Source of the DNA: Paenibacillus contaminans | Lineage (GTDB): Bacteria; Bacillota; Bacilli; Paenibacillales; NBRC-103111 | Assembly (NCBI RefSeq): GCF_003285015.1 | Contig: NZ_QMFB01000032.1 | Span: 24,532-88,531 of the forward strand | DNA length: 64,000 nt | Direction of reading: 5' to 3' | Shown: positions 53,283 through 62,281 of the stretch, in pieces | How the letters are laid out: each line of letters starts with the position of its first letter | Position numbering within the stretch: the stretch's first letter is position 1 | Position numbers and translations under genes: made by a program | Notes under the pieces: generated by a model | Told to the model about the DNA's origin: nothing | The model's database searches: none | Seen by the model: the letters and a program-made list of their open reading frames with translations, nothing else

Positions 53283-53336
53283 CGAGCCATCCGTTATCGA
53301 GGGGGAGCCCTTGACCGGATGGTTTCGTCTTTTTCT
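53283..53336 (+). terminator. Rho-independent terminator after fabI
   Basis: CCATCCG (53287-53293) pairs with CGGATGG (53316-53322), extended by weaker pairs, and is followed by TTTCGTCTTTTTCT. Confidence 0.75.
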
Positions 53337-53374
53337 ACTAGTCAAGACATTGCGCAGTAAAGGGGTAGAGCCCA

Positions 53375-54190
53375 TTGTTCATCGGCTTCGTCATCTTGTT
53401 CCTCATCGGTCTCGTATCCGCCACATTCGGCAGCATCGTCGGTCTCGGGGGCGGCATTATCATCGTGCCTGCACTCACGCTGCTTGGGCCTGCCCTGCTG
53501 AACGAAACGATTTCGAGTCCCGTTGCCGTAGGCACGTCGTTAACGGTGCTGATCGTTACGGCACTCGCCTCGACCGTTACTTATGTCAAACAGGGCAAAG
53601 TCGATTTTCGCAGCGGATGGCTGTATTTTGCCGCAAGCGGTCCGGCTTCGATCCTCGGCGCTTCGTTCACCGGGGCGTTCAACGGTCCGGCCTTCCAGCT
53701 GACGTTCGGTTTTTTTATGCTTTTTATGGCCGGCTTGATGGTCGCACGCGATTATTTAAAGCCCGTTCATATCGATTGGAGCATACAACGAGTACTCGTC
53801 GATGCGTCCGGGACCGAGCACCGCTACGGTTATAATGTGATTTCTGCGCTGCTAGTCGGCGTCGGCGTCGGGCTTATTTCCGGCTTGTTCGGTATCGGCG
53901 GGGGCTCGCTTTTCGTGCCGCTTATGGTTTTGTTGTTTCGGTATCCGCCTCATGTGGCGACGGCTACTTCGATGTTCGTCATTTTTTTGTCGGCCATACT
54001 CGGCAGCGCGACGCATGTCGCATTAGGAGAGGTCGACTGGCTGGCCGTAGCCGCGCTGGCGCCGGGAGCCTGGTTCGGGGGCAAGCTAGGCGCCCGTATC
54101 GCATCGCGGATGAGCGGCAAGGGGCTGCTTTGGCTGCTGCGCATTACTTTGTTCGTGCTGGCGGTCCGGATGATCGCGGCGGGTCTTTAG
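53375..54190 (+). CDS. TSUP-family membrane permease (TauE/SafE-like)
   Basis: The 271-residue protein has about eight predicted helices and two copies of the TSUP half-repeat: GSIVGLGGGIIIVPALTLLG and SGLFGIGGGSLFVPLMVLLF. The family moves sulfonates, sulfite, sulfoacetate or similar anions; the substrate is unknown. It starts at TTG with AGGGGT eight bases upstream. Confidence 0.9.
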   Translation: MFIGFVILFLIGLVSATFGSIVGLGGGIIIVPALTLLGPALLNETISSPVAVGTSLTVLIVTALASTVTYVKQGKVDFRSGWLYFAASGPASILGASFTGAFNGPAFQLTFGFFMLFMAGLMVARDYLKPVHIDWSIQRVLVDASGTEHRYGYNVISALLVGVGVGLISGLFGIGGGSLFVPLMVLLFRYPPHVATATSMFVIFLSAILGSATHVALGEVDWLAVAALAPGAWFGGKLGARIASRMSGKGLLWLLRITLFVLAVRMIAAGL

Positions 54191-54396
54191 GTTTACGAGC
54201 ATTTTCCCGATTTGTCACATGTTACGATCAATTTTGGTTGAAACGCCGTAGCAATTATAGCGTAATTTGACTATACTGAACTTGTGTGGAAAAACGCTTT
54301 CCCAGTACTAGTTTCGGGCATTTTCCATAGAACGGAAAGGCCGCGGCAGACGGATAAAGCCCATCTCTGCAAGTATGAATGAAAGAGTGGATACCA

Positions 54397-55260
54397 TTGA
54401 CGACGAATGAAGGCAAATCGGCATATACGGTCAGCAGCAAAAGCTTTACGGCGGTTGCCATCAATACGGCGGCAAAAGCCGGAGAATGGATAAAGAGCAA
54501 ATTAGGCGATTACAATAACCTCGATTTGAAATATTCCTCCCATGACCTTGTTACGGAAGTGGACAAGGGCTCGGAGAAGATGATACGCAACTTGCTTATG
54601 ACGCATATTCCCCATCATTCCTTCCTTGGGGAGGAGGGCGTCGAGGCGGGACCGGAGGCTTCCGCAGAAGCGCTTAAGGAAGTGCGCGACGACGAATATT
54701 TGTGGATCGTCGACCCGCTGGACGGCACGACGAATTTCGTGCACGGGTTCCCTTATTATGCGGTGTCGATCGCGCTTGCCCATAAGGGCGAGATTATTGT
54801 CGGCGTCGTTTACGACCCTACGCGCGACGAGCTTTTCGTAGCGGAGAAAGGGAAGGGCGCTTATGTGAAAGGCAAGCGGATGACCGTTTCGCAGGAGCTC
54901 AAGCTTTCCGAAGGCTTGATTGCAACCGGCTTCCCGGTCGACCAGAAGGTTAACCTTCCTTGCAATCTGGCAGGGATTCAAGCGGTCGCGCCGAAGGTAC
55001 GCAATATTCGCACGGCTGGTGCGGCGGCGCTGCATTTGGCTTATGTGGCGGCAGGACGCTTGACCGGCTTCTGGGAAATCGGGCTGCACGCATGGGATAT
55101 AGCGGCAGGCTCCCTGCTTGTGCAGGAGGCCGGCGGCCGCATTACGGATACGGCGGGCAAGCCTTACACGCTTGAAGCCCGCAGCGTAATCGCGACGAAC
55201 GGCAGCATTCACGGTGAGCTGCAGACCGTCCTTGCAGACGCGAAAGCAACCGGATTGTAA
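54397..55260 (+). CDS. Inositol monophosphatase family protein
   Basis: The roughly 287-residue enzyme carries the metal-binding motifs GEEG, DPLDGTTNFVHGFP and the late WEIGLHAWDIAAG, all intact. Members dephosphorylate inositol phosphate, fructose bisphosphate, NADP or 3'-phosphoadenosine 5'-phosphate; the one used here is unknown. I prefer the TTG at 54397 after AAAGAGTGG; an in-frame ATG at 54379 would add six residues but lacks a ribosome site. Confidence 0.92.
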   Translation: MTTNEGKSAYTVSSKSFTAVAINTAAKAGEWIKSKLGDYNNLDLKYSSHDLVTEVDKGSEKMIRNLLMTHIPHHSFLGEEGVEAGPEASAEALKEVRDDEYLWIVDPLDGTTNFVHGFPYYAVSIALAHKGEIIVGVVYDPTRDELFVAEKGKGAYVKGKRMTVSQELKLSEGLIATGFPVDQKVNLPCNLAGIQAVAPKVRNIRTAGAAALHLAYVAAGRLTGFWEIGLHAWDIAAGSLLVQEAGGRITDTAGKPYTLEARSVIATNGSIHGELQTVLADAKATGL

Positions 55261-55264
55261 GTGC

Positions 55265-55308
55265 AAAAGCAGACCGACCGCATTGCGCGGAAGGGCTGCT
55301 TTTTTTTA
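55265..55308 (+). terminator. Rho-independent terminator after the phosphatase gene
   Basis: AAAAGCAG pairs with CTGCTTTT across an inner CCG/CGG-rich pairing, followed by a run of eight or more T residues. Confidence 0.85.
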
Positions 55309-55365
55309 CAGGGAAGTACTTGTAATCGGGGATAGCGTTGGCAGCTAATACCGGAGAAAAAGAAT

Positions 55366-55410
55366 AGAGCGGCCTTCTTGCAGCGTGTCTGCGGAAGGCG
55401 CTCTTTTTTT
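55366..55410 (+). terminator. Second, stronger terminator downstream
   Basis: AGAGCGGCCTTC pairs with GAAGGCGCTCT, with an inner GCAG/CTGC, followed by TTTTTTT. It insulates the ectoine cluster from upstream transcription. Confidence 0.88.
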
Positions 55411-55725
55411 GTTTGGCCTAATTCAGTCGATTTCCGTTAAAAAGATTCAAAAAAGCTCAAAATCATTAATTTAATCAGGTTTATCTTTCACTTTTATTAA
55501 TTATTTATGATTATCTTCACCGATCTAATTTTTCTGAAAATTGCGAATTAGTCAGCATAGGGGAGGATATGGGAGGGATTTTTTGGATAAATCCGCTAAT
55601 CTTTCCTCACCGGAGGAGAGCGGGGTTGAGGAAGGCTCAGGAGGGATTACCCGGGATGATCGAACCGTAAAGATCATGCTACCCTTATATGGGGCCCCGA
55701 AAATAAGGTAAAAAGGAGTTTTTCG
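55411..55725 (+). promoter_or_regulatory. Leader region of the ehu-ect operon with several potential hairpins
   Basis: The first 150 bp are AT-rich and probably hold the promoter, though no clear -35/-10 pair stands out. The next part can fold TTCCTCA (55603-55609) with TGAGGAA (55627-55633), ATGATC (55656-55661) with GATCAT (55672-55677), and CCTTAT (55683-55688) with ATAAGG (55703-55708) around a GGGGCCCC palindrome. The last stem abuts the ribosome site AAAAAGGAG (55710-55718). It does not clearly match a riboswitch I know. Confidence 0.5.
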
Positions 55726-56628
55726 ATGAGGAAGTTGTTTTCGTACGCGCTATGTTTAACACTGGGCATTATGCTGGTGGGCTGCTCTGCCGAAAACACA
55801 AGCGGCCAAACAAATGCAAACGGTGAAAAGCCAACCAATCAGGAAAACACGCTCGAGAAAGCCAAAAGGGAAGGTTTCGTTACAGTAGGTTTCGCCAATG
55901 AGAAGCCCTACGCTTACGCCACGCCGGACGGGAAGCTGACAGGTGAGGCCGTTGAGATTGCCAGAGTGATCCTTAAGAACATCGGAATCGGCGAAATGAA
56001 CGGCGTTTTGACCGAGTTCGGGTCCTTGATCCCGGGCTTGAAGGCCAAACGATTCGATGTGATTACCGCAGGCATGTTCATCAACCCGGAACGCAGCAAG
56101 GAAGTTTCCTTCGCGAACCCTGAATACAGCATCGGCGAAGCGATCGCCGTGAAGAAAGGAAATCCTCAACGTTTACATAGCTACAAAGATATCGCAGCTA
56201 GCAAAGAAGTCAAGGTAGCCGTCATGGTCGGAGCTATCGAGAACGAGTACTTGACCAAGTCTGGCGTAGCGCAAAATCAAATCGTGACCGTACCGGATCA
56301 GCCGTCCGCCATATCGGCGCTGCAGGCGGGGCGCGTGCACGCCGTTACGATGACGGGGCCTTCCATACAGGCTGTCCTGGACTCGGCGAAGGACGACGGA
56401 ATCGAGCGCGTGATGGACTTTACGCAGCCGGAGATCGACGGCAAGAGCGTAAGAGGTTACGGAGCCGCAGCATTCCGCAAGGAGGACGATGCGTTTAGAG
56501 AGGCGTTTAATGCGGAGCTCGAGAAGCTTAAGGAATCGGGCGAGCTGCTGGAGATTTTGAAAACATTCGGCTTCACGGAGCAAGAGCTGCCGGGCGATAA
56601 AACGGCCGAACAGCTTGCCAAGGAATAA
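55726..56628 (+). CDS. ehuB: Ectoine/hydroxyectoine ABC importer, binding lipoprotein EhuB
   Basis: The 300-residue lipoprotein has a lipobox LVGC (Cys20) and the family 3 binding-protein fold of polar amino acid importers. The features FANEKPYAYATPDGKLTGEA, FGSLIPGLKAKRFDVITAGMFINPER and VMVGAIENEYL match EhuB. It starts the eight-gene cluster ehuBCDA-ectABCD. GGAG lies before the ATG. Confidence 0.92.
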   Translation: MRKLFSYALCLTLGIMLVGCSAENTSGQTNANGEKPTNQENTLEKAKREGFVTVGFANEKPYAYATPDGKLTGEAVEIARVILKNIGIGEMNGVLTEFGSLIPGLKAKRFDVITAGMFINPERSKEVSFANPEYSIGEAIAVKKGNPQRLHSYKDIAASKEVKVAVMVGAIENEYLTKSGVAQNQIVTVPDQPSAISALQAGRVHAVTMTGPSIQAVLDSAKDDGIERVMDFTQPEIDGKSVRGYGAAAFRKEDDAFREAFNAELEKLKESGELLEILKTFGFTEQELPGDKTAEQLAKE

Positions 56629-56631
56629 AGG

Positions 56632-57291
56632 ATGCTGCAAACGTCGATTTGGGAATTTACGCCTCTGTTATTGCGCGGCGCGCTTATTACGATCGAAGTT
56701 ACGCTGGCGGCTACCGTAGCGGCTGTCCTGTGCGCATTTTTATCCGGCTTTCTCCGATTGTCGAAATCCCGTTTCCTGCGGCTGATCGGAACGGTATATG
56801 TGGAGGTTTTTAGAGGGACGTCTTTGCTTGTTCAATTGTTTTGGCTTTATTTCGCGCTGCCGATCCTGCTGGACATTCATATTTCGGCCATGAGCGCGGC
56901 GATTGCGGCCATCGGCTTGAATTACGGAGCTTACGGCTCCGAGGTGGTGCGCAGCTCGATCGTCTCGGTGCCCAAAGGCCAATACGAGGCGGCAACCGCT
57001 CTGAATATGAACCCTTGGCTGCGGATGCGGCGGGTCGTTCTTCCGCAAGCGCTGCCGCTTATGCTTCCGTCCTTCGGAAATTTGCAGATCGAGCTGCTTA
57101 AAGGAACTTCGCTCGTATATTTGATCACATTAACGGATTTGACTTATCAAGGCATGATACTTCGTTCGTACGACAGCTCGAAGACGCCGGAAATATTCGC
57201 TATGCTGCTCTTCTTGTATTTCATTCTTGCGTATTCCTTCACGTGGGTGATTCGTTTCCTGGAACGCAGAAGCGCAAAGGGGAGAGCGTAG
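56632..57291 (+). CDS. ehuC: Ectoine/hydroxyectoine ABC importer permease EhuC
   Basis: The 219-residue permease of the His/Glu/Gln/Arg type has about five helices and the EAA motif QYEAATALNMNPWLRMRRVV. GTSLLVQLFWLYFALP is typical of the family. Its ATG follows the ehuB stop by three bases and its stop abuts the ehuD ATG. Confidence 0.92.
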   Translation: MLQTSIWEFTPLLLRGALITIEVTLAATVAAVLCAFLSGFLRLSKSRFLRLIGTVYVEVFRGTSLLVQLFWLYFALPILLDIHISAMSAAIAAIGLNYGAYGSEVVRSSIVSVPKGQYEAATALNMNPWLRMRRVVLPQALPLMLPSFGNLQIELLKGTSLVYLITLTDLTYQGMILRSYDSSKTPEIFAMLLFLYFILAYSFTWVIRFLERRSAKGRA

Positions 57292-57942
57292 ATGTGGGAT
57301 TGGTCATATGCTTTTCAAATTTTGCCCGAGCTGGCTAACGTGCTGCCGATTACGATAGCGGCGACAGTCGTCGGATTTGCGGCGGCGTGCGTGCTTGGTT
57401 TGCCTTTATCGCTGGCTCGAAAATCTAATTACAAGGCAGTCTCTTACCTGGCTCTGGGTTGGATCGAGTTCATCAGAAGTACGCCATTGCTTGTACAGCT
57501 GTTCTTCCTGTTTTACGCGCTTCCCTTGTACGGGATCTCGTTCTCGCCGTTTGCGGCAGGGGTGCTCGGGCTGGGCTTGCACTACAGCACTTACATGTCG
57601 GAGGTGTTTCGTTCGGGCATCGATGCCGTTCCGGCAGGGCAGTGGGAAGCGGCGAAGGCGCTCAACTTCGGCAAGAGGCGAACCTGGACCAACATCATTT
57701 TGCCGCAGGCGGTACCGCCGATCATTCCGGTCATGGGCAATTATTTCATTACGATGTTTAAGGAAACGCCGCTGTTGTCGGCTATTACGCTTGTCGAGCT
57801 TTTACAAACGGCGAAAGCGATCGGATCGGGGTCGTTTCGGTATTTGGAGGCCTTTACGCTTGTCGGTCTTTTATTTTTCCTGTTGAGTTACCCTTCATCC
57901 TTGCTTGTCGGCAGACTGGAAAAGCGGTTCCAGCGAAAATAG
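57292..57942 (+). CDS. ehuD: Ectoine/hydroxyectoine ABC importer permease EhuD
   Basis: The 216-residue partner permease has five predicted helices and the EAA motif QWEAAKALNFGKRRTWTNII, with RSTPLLVQLFFLFYALP near residue 62. It begins immediately after ehuC and ends 18 bp before ehuA. Confidence 0.92.
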   Translation: MWDWSYAFQILPELANVLPITIAATVVGFAAACVLGLPLSLARKSNYKAVSYLALGWIEFIRSTPLLVQLFFLFYALPLYGISFSPFAAGVLGLGLHYSTYMSEVFRSGIDAVPAGQWEAAKALNFGKRRTWTNIILPQAVPPIIPVMGNYFITMFKETPLLSAITLVELLQTAKAIGSGSFRYLEAFTLVGLLFFLLSYPSSLLVGRLEKRFQRK

Positions 57943-57960
57943 GAGGGAGGAGCGATAAAA

Positions 57961-58824
57961 ATGGACGATGAGGTACATGGCGGGGGAACGCCTGACGGCG
58001 TGCATCAAGAGCCTGTGGTCAAGTATCGCAAGGTAAGCAAATCGTATGGCTCTACGGTTGTTTTGAACGAAATCGACTTGGATATTTATCCCGGCGAAAA
58101 GGTAGCGGTCATCGGCCCGAGCGGCTCCGGCAAAACGACGCTGGCGAGGATGCTGATGACGCTGGAGGAGCCTACGGCCGGTACGATCGAGGTGGACGGG
58201 GAGCTGCTGTGGCATCAGAAGGTTAAAGGCAAGCTGGTCCCCGCGAACGAAAAGCATCTTCACAATGTGCGAAGCAAGATCGGCATGGTGTTTCAGCATT
58301 TTCATCTCTTTCCCCATATGACAATTTTGCGGAATGTGACGGAAGCGCTGATCCATGTGCAGGGCATGAGCCGGGCCGAAGCGACCGAACGCGCATTGGA
58401 GATGCTGGAGAAGGTCGGACTGTCCGACAAGGTGGACGAATACCCTTCCCGTCTGTCCGGCGGCCAAAAACAACGGGTAGCCATTGCCAGAGCCGTCGTC
58501 ATGCGGCCGAGAGTCATGCTGTTCGACGAGGCGACTTCCGCGCTCGATCCCGAATTGGTGGGCGAGGTGTTAAGCGTCATTAAGGATTTGGCCGCAGCGG
58601 GAGACATGGCGATGATGCTAATTACGCATGAGATGGATTTTGCCGGCGAAATAGCGGATCGCGTTATATTTACGGATGCGGGCTCCATCGTGGAGCAGGG
58701 GACGCCCGAACAAATATTCGAACGTCCGCAAAGCCCGAGGCTGCAGGCATTTCTAAGCCGGTTCAGACAAACATGGTTTATGGGCGGCGTGCAAGAAGCG
58801 TCGATATCCGCGGAGAAGAGGTGA
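57961..58824 (+). CDS. ehuA: Ectoine/hydroxyectoine ABC importer ATPase EhuA
   Basis: The 287-residue ATPase has Walker A GPSGSGKTTL, Q loop VFQHFHLFPH, signature LSGGQKQR and Walker B VMLFDEATSALD followed by the switch histidine in ITHEMDFA. It powers EhuC/EhuD. GGAGGGAGGAGCG precedes the ATG. Its stop lies three bases before ectA, so import and synthesis genes are on one transcript. Confidence 0.94.
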   Translation: MDDEVHGGGTPDGVHQEPVVKYRKVSKSYGSTVVLNEIDLDIYPGEKVAVIGPSGSGKTTLARMLMTLEEPTAGTIEVDGELLWHQKVKGKLVPANEKHLHNVRSKIGMVFQHFHLFPHMTILRNVTEALIHVQGMSRAEATERALEMLEKVGLSDKVDEYPSRLSGGQKQRVAIARAVVMRPRVMLFDEATSALDPELVGEVLSVIKDLAAAGDMAMMLITHEMDFAGEIADRVIFTDAGSIVEQGTPEQIFERPQSPRLQAFLSRFRQTWFMGGVQEASISAEKR

Positions 58825-58827
58825 CTC

Positions 58828-59340
58828 ATGCAACACAATGCGATAGAAGCTTGCAGGTTTACGATCAGAAAGGCAAACGTTCATGACGGCAAACGGATAT
58901 GGAGACTTGTCTCCGAAAGCGGGAGGCTCGACGTCAATTCGCCTTATTGCTATATCATGCTGACCGAATATTTCAAGGACACTTGTCTGGTTGCGGAAAT
59001 GGGCGGCGAGGCGGTCGGCTTCGTTTCCGCCTTTCTGCAGCCGGCGAAGCCGGAGACGCTGTTCGTATGGCAGATCGCCGTATCGGATGCGCACCGCGGT
59101 CATGGAATCGCCGATTCCTTGCTTTCCGCGCTTGTCGCCGAAGAATGCTGCAGACGAGTGCGCTTTGTCGAAGCTACCGTTTCGCCAGATAATAGGCCGT
59201 CCAAGAGGCTTTTCGAGAAGCTGGCTCGGAAACTCGGCGCTCCGCTTGCGGCAGGCGAAGGATTCGCCGCTTCGTTATTCCCCGGAGAAGCGCATGAGGA
59301 TGAGCGGCTGATCCGGATCGGGCCGATTTTGCGGCATTAG
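58828..59340 (+). CDS. ectA: L-2,4-diaminobutyrate acetyltransferase EctA
   Basis: The 170-residue GNAT enzyme acetylates diaminobutyrate to N-gamma-acetyl-diaminobutyrate, the second step of ectoine synthesis. It shows the EctA-type start CRFTIRKANVHDGKRIWRLV, then LDVNSPYCYIMLTEYF, the acetyl-CoA motif RGHGIADSLLSA and VEATVSPDNRPSKRLFEKLA. GAAGAGGTGACTC precedes the ATG. Confidence 0.95.
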   Translation: MQHNAIEACRFTIRKANVHDGKRIWRLVSESGRLDVNSPYCYIMLTEYFKDTCLVAEMGGEAVGFVSAFLQPAKPETLFVWQIAVSDAHRGHGIADSLLSALVAEECCRRVRFVEATVSPDNRPSKRLFEKLARKLGAPLAAGEGFAASLFPGEAHEDERLIRIGPILRH

Positions 59341-59440
59341 GGAGAAGGCGGGCGGATGGGCTACCGAATAAATTGCAGGATTACAGGCTGAATTCATTGC
59401 TGAAGGTTATGAATTACGGATTGACGGAGGGAGCAGAACG

Positions 59441-60754
59441 ATGAAACTTTTGAATACGGCTATGCCGTCTTTGCATGTTTTCGATACGCTGGAGTCGGAG
59501 GTTCGCAGCTATTGCCGGTCGTTCCCCACTGTTTTTAGCAAAGCGAAAGGGTATCGGCTGTGGGATGCCGCCGGGAACGAATATATCGATTTTTTCGCCG
59601 GCGCGGGTGCGCTGAACTACGGGCATAATCATCCGTCGATGAAGCAGAAGCTGCTTGAATACTTGCTGGAAGACGGCGTCACGCACAGTCTCGATATGGC
59701 TACGGAGGCGAAGGAGCGGTTTTTGGAGCGGTTCCGGAGCGTTATTTTGGAGCCCAGAGGGCTTTCGTATAAAGTCATGTTTCCGGGCCCGACAGGCACG
59801 AACTCGGTGGAAAGCGCATTGAAGCTCGCCCGGAAGGCGACGGGGCGTTCGACGGTAATCGGGTTTACGAATGCTTTTCACGGAATGACCTTGGGCGCCT
59901 TGTCCGTCACGGGCAACAAATTCAAGCGTAGAGGGGCGGGAATCCCTCTTCACCATACCGTTTCCATGCCGTATGACGGGTATATGGGCAAAGACAGCGA
60001 TACGCTCGATTACTTGGAGAGTTATCTGAATGACAGCGGCAGCGGGGTTTCGCTTCCGGCCGCGATCATCGTGGAAACGATTCAAGGCGAAGGGGGCATC
60101 AACGAAGCGAGTATAGGGTGGCTCCAGCGGCTTGAAGGGATTTGCAGAGCGAAAAATATTTTGCTGATCGTCGACGATGTGCAGATGGGTTGCGGCAGAA
60201 CGGGGACTTTTTTCAGCTTCGAGCATGCGGGGATTACGCCCGATTTGGTTTGCTTGTCGAAATCGATCGGAGGCTACGGGCTTCCGATGGCGCTAACCCT
60301 GATCCGGCCGGACCTGGATATTTGGGAGCCCGGGGAGCATAACGGGACGTTCCGGGGCAATAATTTGGCGTTCGTCACGGCGGCGGAAGCGCTGCGTTAC
60401 TGGGAAACCGAGCATTTCGCCCAGGAGATTGCCGCAAAAGGGGAGATCGTTCACCGGTTCTTGCTTCAGCTGGTTGCCGAATATCCGCAGCTGCGGGGAG
60501 AAGTCAGGGGGAGAGGGCTTATGCAGGGTATAGCCTTCTCCATCCCGGGTTTGGCTGATGAAGTAAGCAAAGCAGCCTTCGCCAAGGGACTGATTATGGA
60601 GACGTCCGGGACGGACAGCGAGGTCGCCAAAATCATGCCGCCGCTTACGATCGACGAACCCGGCTTGGCTAAGGGCTTGGACATATTACGGCAAAGCATG
60701 CGCGAAGCGGCGGCAGAACGGGACACGAGCGGGATGAAGCGGGAAAGCAAGTAA
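59441..60754 (+). CDS. ectB: Diaminobutyrate--2-oxoglutarate transaminase EctB
   Basis: The 437-residue PLP enzyme makes L-2,4-diaminobutyrate from aspartate semialdehyde, the first step. The PLP lysine is K274 (CLSKSIGGYGLP), with GPTGTNSVESALKLARKATG, FTNAFHGMTLGALSVTG and IVDDVQMGCGRTGTFF. GGAGGGAG precedes the ATG. The 100-bp gap after ectA holds no gene. No dedicated aspartokinase (ask_ect) is in the cluster. Confidence 0.95.
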   Translation: MKLLNTAMPSLHVFDTLESEVRSYCRSFPTVFSKAKGYRLWDAAGNEYIDFFAGAGALNYGHNHPSMKQKLLEYLLEDGVTHSLDMATEAKERFLERFRSVILEPRGLSYKVMFPGPTGTNSVESALKLARKATGRSTVIGFTNAFHGMTLGALSVTGNKFKRRGAGIPLHHTVSMPYDGYMGKDSDTLDYLESYLNDSGSGVSLPAAIIVETIQGEGGINEASIGWLQRLEGICRAKNILLIVDDVQMGCGRTGTFFSFEHAGITPDLVCLSKSIGGYGLPMALTLIRPDLDIWEPGEHNGTFRGNNLAFVTAAEALRYWETEHFAQEIAAKGEIVHRFLLQLVAEYPQLRGEVRGRGLMQGIAFSIPGLADEVSKAAFAKGLIMETSGTDSEVAKIMPPLTIDEPGLAKGLDILRQSMREAAAERDTSGMKRESK

Positions 60755-60788
60755 TCCTACAACTTTCAACGGAACGGGAGGCGATTCT

Positions 60789-61175
60789 ATGATCGTCAGG
60801 CAATTGTCGGAAATCGTCGGGACCGAGCATGATGTGGATACCGACACATGGAACAGCAGAAGATTGCTGCTGAAGAAGGACGGGGCCGGTTTTTCGCTGC
60901 ACGATACGCTTATTAAAGCAGGGACCGAGACGGAGATTTGGTATAAAAACCATATCGAAGCCGTGTATTGTATCGAAGGCGAGGGAGAAATCGAGGTTAT
61001 CGGCGAAGGAACGGTTTATCCCATCAGGCCTGGAACGCTTTATGTGCTGAACGGCCACGAAAAACATTTGCTGCGGGGAAAAAGCCGGATGAGAATGGTG
61101 TGCGTGTTTAACCCGCCTTGTACGGGGACAGAGGTGCACGACGCGGAAGGTACGTATCCGATTATGGACAATTAA
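60789..61175 (+). CDS. ectC: L-ectoine synthase EctC
   Basis: The 128-residue cupin closes N-gamma-acetyl-diaminobutyrate to ectoine. WNSRRLLLKKDGAGFSLHDT, the metal-site segment YKNHIEAVYCIEGEGEIEV and PGTLYVLNGHEKHLLRG are all present. GGGAGG lies about nine bases before the ATG. Confidence 0.96.
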   Translation: MIVRQLSEIVGTEHDVDTDTWNSRRLLLKKDGAGFSLHDTLIKAGTETEIWYKNHIEAVYCIEGEGEIEVIGEGTVYPIRPGTLYVLNGHEKHLLRGKSRMRMVCVFNPPCTGTEVHDAEGTYPIMDN

Positions 61176-61194
61176 GGAAAAGGGGTATGCGAGT

Positions 61195-62076
61195 ATGATA
61201 ACTTCCCATTCAAACGATTTGTATCCGTCGAGAATTTATCCGCAGCCGAAGCTGCTGGAGCGCCGGGATCCCGTCATTTATAACCGCGAGATCAGCCAGT
61301 CGGAAATTAGCGCGGAGCAGCTGGCGTTTTACGAAGAAAACGGGTATTTGTTTCTGGATTCGTTCTTCGAGGAAGCCCAAATAGCGGTATGGAAGCGGGA
61401 GCTTGCGGCTATTCTGGAGCAAAACAAAACCGCCGCTAAACCCGAGGTGATTCGGGAGCCCGGCGGCGACGAGATCCGATCCGTTTTTGCGGTGCACCGG
61501 GATTATCCGGTTTTCCGGCAGGCTGCGCTTCAGCCGCGTATTCAAGCGGTGGTGCGACAAATACTGGGAAGTGAAGTATACGTCCATCAGTCCCGCATCA
61601 ACGTGAAAAAAGGATTTACGGGTAAAGAGTTCTATTGGCACTCGGACTTTGAAACGTGGCACGCCGAGGACGGCATGCCGAGGATGAGAGCGCTCAGCTG
61701 TTCCATTGCGCTGGAAGACAACAATGCGAACAACGGCCCGTTGATGGTCGTGCCCGGCTCGCATCGAACCTTCGTTTCTTGCGTGGGGCAGGCTCCGGAC
61801 GATCATTACAAGTCGTCGCTCCGCCGCCAAGAGTACGGGGTCCCGGATCAGGAAAGCTTGAAGCATCTGGTCGAGCAGGGCGGAATTGTAGCGCCGACAG
61901 GGAAAGCGGGGTCTATCATCCTATTCGATTGCAATTTGATGCACGGCTCGAACAGCAATATTACCCCTTATCCGCGAAGCAATATTTTCATCGTTTACAA
62001 CAGCGTTGAAAATAAACTGACCGTGCCTTACTCGGGGCAGCAGCCTAGACCGGATTTCATTGCGACGCGTTCCTGA
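61195..62076 (+). CDS. ectD: Ectoine 5-hydroxylase EctD
   Basis: The 293-residue Fe(II)/2-oxoglutarate dioxygenase makes 5-hydroxyectoine. The iron ligands are H149 and D151 (YWHSDFETWH) and H250 (LMHGSN); the EctD signature around them is complete, and R in PRSNIFIVYNS would bind 2-oxoglutarate. It ends the cluster and is followed by a strong terminator. Its presence shows that hydroxyectoine as well as ectoine is made, in an aerobic organism. Confidence 0.95.
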   Translation: MITSHSNDLYPSRIYPQPKLLERRDPVIYNREISQSEISAEQLAFYEENGYLFLDSFFEEAQIAVWKRELAAILEQNKTAAKPEVIREPGGDEIRSVFAVHRDYPVFRQAALQPRIQAVVRQILGSEVYVHQSRINVKKGFTGKEFYWHSDFETWHAEDGMPRMRALSCSIALEDNNANNGPLMVVPGSHRTFVSCVGQAPDDHYKSSLRRQEYGVPDQESLKHLVEQGGIVAPTGKAGSIILFDCNLMHGSNSNITPYPRSNIFIVYNSVENKLTVPYSGQQPRPDFIATRS

Positions 62077-62164
62077 AGAGCCTTTGTCTGCGGACTGCCA
62101 TTGGCAGTGTTGAAACAGCTGCTGCGGGGTAGGCGTAGGCGGGCGGCGAGATGAGGAATGCAAA

Positions 62165-62206
62165 AGAGAGGGTCCAGCCGGATTACGGCCGGACTCTCTT
62201 TTTTTG
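62165..62206 (+). terminator. Rho-independent terminator after the ectoine cluster
   Basis: AGAGAGGGTCC pairs with GGACTCTCT, with an inner GCCG/CGGC, followed by a run of seven T residues. Confidence 0.9.
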
Positions 62207-62281
62207 TGCAAAATCAATACAGCGTTAAAAGTGTTCTGAAGGAAACCGCACCACGCGGTGGCTTACGATACACAAGGATTG

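Noticed and set aside
55540..55725. c-di-AMP (ydaO) riboswitch before ehuB
   Set aside because: Only two short words resemble it; the conserved GGACCCAA and GGGGTGAATCC blocks are missing.
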